Assembly: GCA_003235785.1 (NCBI GenBank)
Contig: QJYE01000519.1
Location: forward strand, 1 to 11,651
DNA: 11,651 nt
Source of the DNA: Nitrospirota bacterium
GTDB taxonomy: Bacteria > Nitrospirota > Nitrospiria > Nitrospirales > UBA8639
Reading direction: 5' to 3'
The position numbers were made by a program, and so were the translations under genes. The notes under the pieces were generated by a model. The model ran no database searches and was not told the origin of the DNA. It saw nothing but the letters and a program-made list of their open reading frames with translations. Below are positions 5,605 through 11,651 of the stretch, piece after piece; position 1 is the stretch's first letter, and each line of letters opens with the position of its first letter.

Positions 5605-7905
5605 TTAAAACTGGGAATACTTCTGACGAAGGCGCTGGCGAATCAGCTCAGCCATGGTGTTGATCATAAAGGTGAACGCAAAGAGAATCAGGCCCGAAAG
5701 GAACAAGACTCGATACAAAGTCCCGCCATGGGGAGCCTCCGGCATTTCAACGGCAATATTGGCGGAGAGTGTTCGAAATCCGTTAAACAGGCTCCAATCT
5801 AAAATTGGGGTATTGCCGGTGGCCATTAATACAATCATGGTTTCTCCAATGGCCCGCCCAAAGCCGATCATCAAGGCCGAAAAGATTCCGGGGCTGGCCG
5901 AAACCAGAACGAGACGGGTGAGCGTTTGCCATTGAGTCGCCCCAAGAGCAAGAGAGCCGGCAATTAAATGCCTGGGCACATTCGAAAGGGAATCTTCGGC
6001 AATACTAAAAATAATGGGAATGACGGCAAACCCCATGGCAAAACTAATCACAATCGCATTGCGTTGATCATAGACCAGACCAAGATGATCCGTGATCCAT
6101 TGTTTATAATTCCCCCCAAACACCGCCGTTTCAATCGATGCGTTCAACGCAAGACACATTCCAACCGTACCCACGATTGCCACCATAATCACGAGCAAAT
6201 CAATTCCATATTTATCTAATCCGGCAAGAGAACGCGGTAAGACCTGCCAGACCAAACATACCAGCCCGATCACCACAGGAATGGTGAGAACTCCCGCCAC
6301 GACGGCCGGGAAAATTTCCTCTAATAAGGGAGCAAACCACAGGCCAGCCAAAAAGCCTAAGACGACGGATGGGAGGGCCGCCATAATCTCAATGGCTGGC
6401 TTCACGATGGACCGGAGATGAGGATGCATAAACATCGCCGTATAGACTGCGCCCATGACCGCCAGTGGAATAGCCAAGACCATGGCGTAAATCGTTCCCT
6501 TTAATGTTCCGAAAATAAGCGGGATAAGCCCAAGCTTGGGCTCAAACTCATCAGATCCACTTGAGGACTGCCAAATCATTTCCGGTTCATCATACCCTTC
6601 ATAGGTGACGGGAAAGAATAGGGATCGAAACGTCACTTCAGGATGAGGATTGTCAATGGAAAATGTCTGCAAACGCCCATCCGCCCCTAACCACACTGCG
6701 CCATTCCCCTTGGGGGAGAAACGTAGAGCTGTTGACTCAACCCCGACCTGATCAAATTTCAGCACCGTTTGACCCGTCGTGGCATGATGCAATACGACCT
6801 GCCCGTGACTATCTACCGTCAAAAACCCTTTATCCCGTTGAGAGGGAGAAATGGCTTGGACCGCACCGGCATGAGCTTGAAATGTCGTGACTTTCCGGAG
6901 TGGAATGTGTGACGCTTGATTCCCTTCAATCACTGGAACCCAGGTCATCACCTGACCAGATTGTGTTCCAACAATCAATGTTCGCTCTCCAAGCAAATAG
7001 GTCAATGCTGTGATAGCATCACCAGGTTCGCCAACGGCAATGCGTCGCACTTCCGCGTTAGCCCCATCCTGCAATGACCATTCCAAGAGCTCCCCCTGGT
7101 CAGTCCCAGCCACCAATCGCTTGCCAAAACGATCTAAGACCAGATGCGTAATGGTTGTCTCTTGTGGCACGACTAACCCGCGTTGAGTCACCGTCACTTC
7201 ATCGGAGAAGGAAAATTCCCCAGGCTCTTTCACTTCCGTCACCCACAAACCACCAGAACGTGTAAAGGCGGCGATCACCTGTCGTTCATCTTGTTGCGAA
7301 TGGGCATGACGCACCAATGCCTCCCCATCTGGAATCACACGAATAGGATCATCCACCTTGCTACTGGGGACAATGGTTCGACTGGCTCCTTTAAAAACAG
7401 GGCGAAATTGAATATTCACTGGAACAACCAAGCCCTCTTGAGTGGCCACACTCACGCGATTCCCTTTTTGTCCAATCAACACTGATGACTGCACCGTCCC
7501 GGCAATTTCGAGTACCCCCCCAACTTTTGGAACAGGAGTCCCTTGAGGCATCCGTAAAAATTGCAACTGCTTCTCCGCCAGCACAAACACCACTTCTTGG
7601 TATTCATCAGAACCAATGACCGTCGTATTCGAAGAAAACGCTCGGGGCGCCTGAACGTGAATCGTGGCGACACGTTCTCCACTGGCCGATCGAAACAATG
7701 GGATAACTTCCCACACCAAATAGAGAAAAATCCCCATGATGCTGACAATCGTCGCAAGTCCCCCAACCCAGACCACTACTCCGGCAGATCGATCTGCCAC
7801 ATGCCGGAAACGTCGATGAGCTGTTCGCTTATTACTGTTTGTCCATGGTCGCGGCGCCGCAGAGAGCTCTACGCCGGAGTTGGGGAGAGGCTGGTCGGTG
7901 TCCAT
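5605..7905 (-). CDS. pstC: Phosphate ABC transporter permease PstC, long form with propeller-like insert
   Basis: The second channel subunit, paired with PstA in the inner membrane. It has 766 residues against about 300-340 for a minimal PstC. A basic N-terminus (KRTAHRRFRH) precedes the first membrane segment at about 41-66. Residues 80-435 form a long soluble region, topologically periplasmic. It has repeated beta-strand units ending in WD40-like turns, such as RLVAGTDQGELLEWS (263-277), LIVGTQSGQVMTWV (310-323) and FLTVDSHGQVVLHH (361-374), so a beta-propeller is likely. The permease core spans about 455-755, with the EAA loop at 637-690 (AGSLALGATQWQTLTRLVLV). Long PstC forms are known in Pseudomonas and Vibrio. 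The ribosome-binding site before ATG 7905 is weak. The gene follows pstS by 91 bases containing a strong hairpin. Confidence 0.93.
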   Translation of the reverse strand: MDTDQPLPNSGVELSAAPRPWTNSNKRTAHRRFRHVADRSAGVVVWVGGLATIVSIMGIFLYLVWEVIPLFRSASGERVATIHVQAPRAFSSNTTVIGSDEYQEVVFVLAEKQLQFLRMPQGTPVPKVGGVLEIAGTVQSSVLIGQKGNRVSVATQEGLVVPVNIQFRPVFKGASRTIVPSSKVDDPIRVIPDGEALVRHAHSQQDERQVIAAFTRSGGLWVTEVKEPGEFSFSDEVTVTQRGLVVPQETTITHLVLDRFGKRLVAGTDQGELLEWSLQDGANAEVRRIAVGEPGDAITALTYLLGERTLIVGTQSGQVMTWVPVIEGNQASHIPLRKVTTFQAHAGAVQAISPSQRDKGFLTVDSHGQVVLHHATTGQTVLKFDQVGVESTALRFSPKGNGAVWLGADGRLQTFSIDNPHPEVTFRSLFFPVTYEGYDEPEMIWQSSSGSDEFEPKLGLIPLIFGTLKGTIYAMVLAIPLAVMGAVYTAMFMHPHLRSIVKPAIEIMAALPSVVLGFLAGLWFAPLLEEIFPAVVAGVLTIPVVIGLVCLVWQVLPRSLAGLDKYGIDLLVIMVAIVGTVGMCLALNASIETAVFGGNYKQWITDHLGLVYDQRNAIVISFAMGFAVIPIIFSIAEDSLSNVPRHLIAGSLALGATQWQTLTRLVLVSASPGIFSALMIGFGRAIGETMIVLMATGNTPILDWSLFNGFRTLSANIAVEMPEAPHGGTLYRVLFLSGLILFAFTFMINTMAELIRQRLRQKYSQF

Positions 7906-7949
7906 AAAGGCCTAAAGAAGGCGGGTTGCGTCGTCACACCTAAGGCCAC

Positions 7950-7971
7950 CTCCAGGCCATTCGGCCAGGAG
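7950..7971 (-). promoter_or_regulatory. Hairpin between pstS and pstC
   Basis: On the transcribed strand CTCC-T-GGCC pairs with GGCC-T-GGAG around GAAT, an eight-pair G+C-rich stem with a single U-U mismatch. It starts 25 bases after the pstS stop and is not followed by U residues. Such elements commonly protect the upstream message or partly stop transcription, giving more binding protein than permease. That role is inferred here. Confidence 0.45.
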
Positions 7972-7996
7972 ATGGCAAACATATTCGCCCACAAGA

Positions 7997-9010
7997 TTAT
8001 TCAAGATTGGCCCGTTGTTTTTCAATGATTTTTCCACTCAAGGGGAAATACCCGTCTTTTATCACCACTTGCTGACCTTCCCGGCTATACACATAGGTCA
8101 AAAATTCTTTGACAATGGGTGACAAGGGTTTATTGGGCGCCTTATTGACATAGACAAATAAAAATCTCGACAACGGATAGGTCCCGCTCGACGCATTCTC
8201 AAACGTCGCCTCCACGAACCCTTCTCCATCCTTCATGGCAAGAGGAACAGCCCTCACACCGGAGGTGCGATAACCAATGCCACTATATCCAATCCCCGCT
8301 TGATCTTTTGTGACACCTTGGACCACAGAAGCCGAGCCCGGCTGTTCTTTGACTTGATCTTTATAATCACCCCCCTGCAAGACGACCTCTTTGAAAAACC
8401 CATAGGTGCCAGAAGCCGAGTTTCGACCATACAAACTCACCGGCGCTTGTGCCAATGAACCCGTTAATCCCAACTGACTCCAGGTAGTAATATCATCCTT
8501 ATGGCCCTGCCGACGGGTTTTCGAAAATGCGGCATCCACCTGTCCCAACGTCATACCCGGTATGGGATTATCTTTATTCACATAGACCGCCAACGCATCA
8601 ATGGCCACAGGAAAGGCTGTCGGTTTATAGCCAAACTTGGCTTCAAACGCGTCCATTTCCTTGCCCTTCATTTTTCGCGACATAGGCCCCAATTGTGCCG
8701 TGCCTTCAATCAATGCAGGAGGGGCCGTACTGGACCCTTTGCCTTCAATCTGAATCTTCACATTCGGATATTGTTTCCGGAAGCCTTCGGCCCACAACGT
8801 CATTAAATTATTGAGCGTATCCGATCCAATACTATTCACATTCCCAGAGACGCCACTCACTCGCTCATAGCCTTTCCAGCTAGGATCATCCATGGATTCC
8901 TTGGCCCATGCCGCTGAAGAGGCCATCCCTCCGACTCCATAGGATCCGAACAACAGCCCAACCATAACAACCCCAATTCCCATCATCCATGTTTTTAACG
9001 CAGTCTGCAT
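7997..9010 (-). CDS. pstS: Periplasmic phosphate-binding protein PstS
   Basis: A 337-residue substrate-binding protein that captures inorganic phosphate in the periplasm and hands it to PstC-PstA. Residues 1-36 form a Sec signal peptide: Lys6, a hydrophobic stretch at about 10-30, and a cleavage site after AWA. There is no lipobox cysteine, so a soluble periplasmic form is expected. Phosphate-contact motifs are visible: IGSDT (61-65), GKGSSTA (90-96) and RNSASGT (196-202). The ATG at 9010 has an excellent AAGGAGGG at 9019-9026. It is first in the pstS-C-A-B-phoU series and has its own promoter with a Pho-box-like repeat array just upstream, so induction by phosphate starvation is expected. 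Length and motifs indicate an intact gene. Confidence 0.96.
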   Translation of the reverse strand: MQTALKTWMMGIGVVMVGLLFGSYGVGGMASSAAWAKESMDDPSWKGYERVSGVSGNVNSIGSDTLNNLMTLWAEGFRKQYPNVKIQIEGKGSSTAPPALIEGTAQLGPMSRKMKGKEMDAFEAKFGYKPTAFPVAIDALAVYVNKDNPIPGMTLGQVDAAFSKTRRQGHKDDITTWSQLGLTGSLAQAPVSLYGRNSASGTYGFFKEVVLQGGDYKDQVKEQPGSASVVQGVTKDQAGIGYSGIGYRTSGVRAVPLAMKDGEGFVEATFENASSGTYPLSRFLFVYVNKAPNKPLSPIVKEFLTYVYSREGQQVVIKDGYFPLSGKIIEKQRANLE

Positions 9011-9040
9011 GAACAGTTCCCTCCTTGCGTGAAGCTAAAA

Positions 9041-9095
9041 ATTATACATATTTCAGATGTCCCTTATGTAACATCTATGTTACGAACGTGTTAAC
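9041..9095 (-). promoter_or_regulatory. pstS promoter with Pho-box-like repeat array and palindrome
   Basis: A perfect -10 hexamer TATAAT (read on -) lies at 9046-9041, about 24 bases before the likely leader's start codon. No good -35 exists. Instead, related units begin at 9095 (GTTAAC), 9083 (GTAACA), 9072 (GTTACA) and 9061 (GACATC), spaced 12, 11 and 11 bases. The 11-base period is that of PhoB/PhoP direct-repeat sites in other bacteria, and the units resemble the TTAACA type of Bacillus PhoP more than the E. coli CTGTCAT type. The middle pair also forms a perfect palindrome GTAACAT-AG-ATGTTAC at 9083-9068. A second copy of that palindrome lies at 9486-9501. Confidence 0.6.
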
Positions 9096-9126
9096 TGCCG
9101 AATGATTGTGCCATACACTTTTTTAG

Positions 9127-9429
9127 TCAAACCACTGCACACCGCTGAGCCTTTATCCGAATTTCCAATATGGCATCCACTTGATGGACCGTAACCACCC
9201 CTTCTCGTCGAAACCCTCCCAAAAGCGAAAACAAATCGCCCCATCGAATCCATGGGAATTGTTCTACGATCATTTCCAACGTAACCACGTGTTTTTCGGC
9301 AATAAAATCCAAGACCGTTTGCCCGACTTGCCCATCAACCATTGATGGGCTCCCAACCCTTTCTTTCATTGTCAGCATCTCCCACCTCCAGGGTTCATCG
9401 TCATTAGTCCAAGGTTCATTCAATGCCAT
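9127..9429 (-). CDS. Small winged-helix-like protein upstream of pstS
   Basis: A 100-residue soluble protein I cannot assign to a named family. From residue 35 on it reads like a winged helix: helix 35-45 (VGQTVLDFIAE), helix 49-57 (VTLEMIVEQ), a possible recognition helix 62-75 (RWGDLFSLLGGFRR), and a wing-like hairpin 77-91 (GVVTVHQVDAILEIR). That suggests a DNA-binding or adaptor role, but no specific partner. ATG 9429 has AGGT five bases upstream. ATG 9378 (residue 18) has a stronger GGAGGT with a five-base gap, removes the odd Trp-rich EPWRWE stretch and keeps the fold, so it may be the true start. The gene precedes pstS by 116 bases on the same strand. The palindrome in front of it matches one in the pstS promoter, pointing to shared control. 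Confidence 0.6.
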   Translation of the reverse strand: MALNEPWTNDDEPWRWEMLTMKERVGSPSMVDGQVGQTVLDFIAEKHVVTLEMIVEQFPWIRWGDLFSLLGGFRREGVVTVHQVDAILEIRIKAQRCAVV

Positions 9430-9458
9430 CTGTCACCTTTCCTGCCAATCCTACTTGC

Positions 9459-9502
9459 AGCATATTGCTAACAGGTTGGGTTCAGGTTACAGCTCTGTAA
9501 CG
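9459..9502 (-). promoter_or_regulatory. Candidate promoter and palindromic operator of the winged-helix gene
   Basis: A perfect palindrome GTTACAG-AG-CTGTAAC lies at 9501-9486 (read on -), preceded by CG. It matches the pstS site at 15 of 20-fewer aligned positions only where symmetric changes occur; the shared form is CGTWACAKAGMTGTWAC. Exactly 21 bases further on is a -10-like TATGCT at 9464-9459, the same distance as in the pstS promoter. The -10 is only a fair match (4 of 6). It would start transcription about 20-25 bases before the ATG at 9429. Confidence 0.5.
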
Positions 9503-9583
9503 TTTAGGGGCATGCTGAGAAGGTCCGCCAGCCGCGTTTTCGGCTTCAAGTTGCCTAGACCTCCGGTGGAGTTCCGCAAACCA

Positions 9584-9627
9584 AAATCTCCCCATTCCTC
9601 CCTTAGCAAAGGGGGCGAGGGGGATTT
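9584..9627. repeat. REP-like imperfect palindrome
   Basis: A 44-base element that folds on itself. AAATC (9584-9588) pairs with GATTT (9623-9627), CCCC (9590-9593) with GGGG (9619-9622), and CTCCCTT (9598-9604) with AAGGGGG (9609-9615, with a G-T pair) around AGCA. Its C-rich and G-rich halves resemble the short dispersed palindromes that interrupt many environmental bacterial genomes and produce spurious Ser-Pro-rich translations. Copy number cannot be judged, since only one copy is in the window. Confidence 0.5.
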
Positions 9628-9862
9628 ATTTCGCGCATCAACCAGTCGTGCCCGTTGCGAAAATGTGGCAGAAATGGGGTTAAGCATCGAGCTTAGGTCT
9701 CTTCAATTTTTGGTCGATATTATTGAGAAGAAGCCGAAATGGGATGGCGGGCATGGGCTCCCTTGATCAACCTGAGCCATCACCTCCAAAGCTGTGGTGA
9801 ATGTTCCTCTTTATTGAGATTCTTCCATGAACTGCTCTCTTTTCATCTAGTAGCACCATTCC

Positions 9863-11578
9863 ATGGCAAATAACACGATGCATTTAGGCCACATTCTTAT
9901 GGCGGCCGAGAGCTCTCCAGACGTAGACCTGCTCATAAAAAGCTTCTCCGCCTACGGCTTTGAACTCACCCTCGTTCCCGATGGCGAAACCGTCCTCACC
10001 TATCATCAAGCCAACGCTCCCGACCTGATATTTTTAGATGTCACCTTGCCTGGGCTGAGCGGATTTGAGACCTGCCTCCGTCTCAAGGAACAGGTTGAGA
10101 CCAAACATATTCCGGTTATTTTTGTGACGGCGCCATCAGACACCGTCAGCTCCGTGAAGGGGTTTTCAGTGGGAGCCGTGGATTATGTCACCAAACCCTT
10201 TCAAATAGAGGAAGTCATTGCTCGCATCACAACTCACTTAAAAGTCAGAAACCTGCAAGTGCTCCTTGAAGAAATCATCTCCAATCTTCAGGAAGAAGTG
10301 GCCGAACGCAAACGCGCTGAAGAAGCTCTGCAGAATTCGATGATCATGATCCAGCAGGCCAATGATCGCATGAGTAAAGATCTCGCCGTGGCCGCAAGAG
10401 TCCAGCAATCTCTTTTACCCGAAATCCTTCCCGTCATACCTGGGGTTGTCTTTGCCTGGAACTATCGCCCCTGTTCAGAATTAGGTGGGGATTCGTTAAA
10501 CGTGTTTCAGCTTGATGAGGATCACGTGGGATTGTATGTGCTGGATGTGAGCGGACATGGCGTTTCAGCGTCACTGCTTTCCGTGACCCTCAGTCGTGTA
10601 CTGATTCCCCGGCGCGACCCCTCTTGTCTGTTTATCAAAGCCAATCGCGCGCCTGAGGCAGACACCCTCGTTTCTCCCGCAGAAATCGCCACTCGCCTCA
10701 ATCGCATGTTTCCTATGACCGAAGACGGTCGTCAATATTTCACATTGATCTATGGGATCCTGAATAGTCGTACCGGAGCATTTCGATACACCTGTGCTGG
10801 CCATCCCCCGCCCCTATACCTGGCGCCCAATCAGGAGGTGATCTCATGTGAGATTGGAAACGTGCCGATCGGGCTCTTCGAAGACAGTCATTATGATGAA
10901 GGAATAATTCAACTCGAACCGGGTGGCCGGCTCTACTTGTATTCGGACGGAGTTCTGGAAGCCAAAGATGCGGCCCGTGAATTTTTCGGTGAGACCCGAT
11001 TACAAGAAACGTTGGAAGCCACACAACAGTCACCATTACAAATAAGCGTGGATTCAACCGTGACAGCCGCCTTGGATTGGACAGGGAATAATCAGGCTCA
11101 AGATGATTTATCCATTCTATCCTTCGAATGGAGGCCGGACATCAACCAACAAACACCCCTTCCCAACGAAGAGGTCATTCTCCACCATCGCTTCTCTGCT
11201 CGGGCCAAAGAACTGGGACAGACACGGGCACTCACACGAATGTCCCTCAACAATCACGGTTGGCACTCCGATAAAGTAGATGACATTGTGCTGGCCATTG
11301 ATGAAGCCTGTCAGAATATTATTCGCCATGCATATCAAGGGGAATGTGATAACCCGATCACGTTGCGCATTGAACGCGAGGGGGATGCCTTGGTCGTCCT
11401 ACTCGAAGACCAGGCTCCAGCCGTCAGCCCCGATTGCATGAACCCTCGTGCGTTCGAGGATATCCGCCCTGGTGGGCTGGGCTGCCATTTCATCAAGCAA
11501 GTGATGGACCACGTCTCCATCGAACCAGTTTCAACAGGGCAAGGGAATAGGCTTCGAATGACGAAACGCGTGCGCTAA
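9863..11578 (+). CDS. Receiver-PP2C phosphatase-HATPase protein (RsbU/RsbW-type switch)
   Basis: A 571-residue cytoplasmic regulator with three modules. Residues 10-125 are a response-regulator receiver with phospho-acceptor Asp59, Thr89 and Lys111. Its usual acidic pair is Ala15-Glu16. Residues 130-180 form a coiled coil. Residues 195-424 are a SpoIIE/RsbU-type PP2C phosphatase with metal-binding motifs GGD (208-210), DVSGHG (228-233), YSDG (360-363) and DD (414-415). Residues 440-567 are an RsbW-like ATPase with N-box DEACQN (480-485) and GGLG (537-540); the G1 motif reads DQAP (516-519), lacking the usual Gly. The design resembles Pseudomonas HsbR: receiver input sets phosphatase and anti-sigma kinase activity on a STAS antagonist, and such an antagonist seems to start 25 bases downstream. 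An in-frame TAG sits three codons before ATG 9863. No good ribosome-binding site is visible; ATG 9878 is an alternative start. Confidence 0.9.
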   Translation: MANNTMHLGHILMAAESSPDVDLLIKSFSAYGFELTLVPDGETVLTYHQANAPDLIFLDVTLPGLSGFETCLRLKEQVETKHIPVIFVTAPSDTVSSVKGFSVGAVDYVTKPFQIEEVIARITTHLKVRNLQVLLEEIISNLQEEVAERKRAEEALQNSMIMIQQANDRMSKDLAVAARVQQSLLPEILPVIPGVVFAWNYRPCSELGGDSLNVFQLDEDHVGLYVLDVSGHGVSASLLSVTLSRVLIPRRDPSCLFIKANRAPEADTLVSPAEIATRLNRMFPMTEDGRQYFTLIYGILNSRTGAFRYTCAGHPPPLYLAPNQEVISCEIGNVPIGLFEDSHYDEGIIQLEPGGRLYLYSDGVLEAKDAAREFFGETRLQETLEATQQSPLQISVDSTVTAALDWTGNNQAQDDLSILSFEWRPDINQQTPLPNEEVILHHRFSARAKELGQTRALTRMSLNNHGWHSDKVDDIVLAIDEACQNIIRHAYQGECDNPITLRIEREGDALVVLLEDQAPAVSPDCMNPRAFEDIRPGGLGCHFIKQVMDHVSIEPVSTGQGNRLRMTKRVR

Positions 11579-11603
11579 CCCTGGCAACAACCGAGTCACC
11601 TAT

Positions 11604-11651
11604 ATGGAACATCACGTCCGCGAAGAACAGGGATATCATATTGTCACGCTC
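11604..11651 (+). CDS. Anti-sigma factor antagonist (STAS domain), 5' end only
   Basis: Sixteen codons are present before the window ends, beginning MEHHVREEQGYHIVTL. The pattern of a short charged strand, a Gly turn and then a beta strand is typical of the first residues of small STAS-domain anti-anti-sigma proteins. The ATG at 11604 lies 25 bases after the stop of the phosphatase/ATPase gene on the same strand. That is exactly the place where the substrate of such a switch protein is usually encoded. No strong ribosome-binding site is seen. The identification rests on very little sequence plus context. Confidence 0.5.
   Translation, partial: MEHHVREEQGYHIVTL

Larger units (their letters stand above)
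9430..9862. other. Intergenic region between divergent genes
   Basis: Over 430 bases without a convincing gene. At its left end it holds the upstream control region of the winged-helix gene (9459-9502). In the middle is a C/G-rich imperfect palindrome (9584-9627), with a small CTCC-GGT-GGAG hairpin at 9561-9571 just before it. The right part, 9630-9862, is leader for the + strand regulator gene; I found no clear -35/-10 pair or ribosome-binding site there. Open frames at 9455-9766 (+) and 9487-9687 (-) run through the palindrome and look fortuitous. Confidence 0.6.

Noticed and set aside
9487..9687. 66-codon open frame on the - strand
   Set aside because: It is a translation of the same palindromic repeat (Ser-Pro-Pro-Leu-Leu type) without start signals.
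9455..9766. 103-codon open frame on the + strand
   Set aside because: It runs through the operator at 9486-9501 and the palindrome at 9584-9627, has no ribosome-binding site, and its Ser/Pro/Arg-rich product resembles no protein.
1..11651. CRISPR array, tRNA or rRNA genes, transposase or toxin-antitoxin system
   Set aside because: I saw no regularly spaced direct repeats of CRISPR type, no tRNA-like cloverleaf and no transposase or toxin-like reading frame.

Overview
The window is one bacterial chromosomal segment of roughly 50% G+C. It is dominated by a complete high-affinity phosphate transport locus. I infer a Gram-negative, probably a member of the Nitrospirota and possibly a marine-type Nitrospira. 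The grounds are long-form PstC/PstA subunits, a Sec-type signal peptide on PstS, the base composition and the general look of the proteins. No 16S rRNA or other phylogenetic marker is present, so this placement is a guess.

Layout, left to right. Bases 1-260 are non-coding: a run of stable hairpins, then a sigma70-like promoter and a 5' UTR stem-loop ahead of a small conserved-looking hypothetical gene on the + strand (261-533). The rest of the left three quarters lies on the - strand. Read in its own direction from 9429 down, it holds a small winged-helix-like protein, pstS, pstC, pstA, pstB and phoU, then after 172 bases a mannose-1-phosphate guanylyltransferase-like nucleotidyltransferase, and then a small four-cysteine protein. 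On the right, on the + strand, are a large receiver/PP2C phosphatase/ATPase protein (9863-11578) and the first 16 codons of an apparent STAS-domain anti-sigma antagonist that runs off the edge at 11651.

How the genes work together. PstS binds phosphate in the periplasm, PstC and PstA form the channel, PstB drives it with ATP, and PhoU couples transporter state to phosphate signalling. PstC and PstA carry large extra domains between their first membrane segment and the permease core: a beta-propeller-like region in PstC and a coiled coil in PstA. The promoter of pstS and the upstream region of the small winged-helix gene share a 17-base element, CGTWACAKAGMTGTWAC on the - strand, each placed exactly 21 bases before a -10-like hexamer. 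In the pstS copy it lies within a series of about 11-base direct repeats resembling a Pho box. The small gene therefore looks like a co-regulated, possibly regulatory, member of the phosphate system. No PhoB/PhoR pair is in the window.

The + strand pair at the right edge is a separate partner-switching module, in which one polypeptide carries both phosphatase and anti-sigma-kinase-like domains under control of a receiver domain, with the antagonist encoded immediately downstream.
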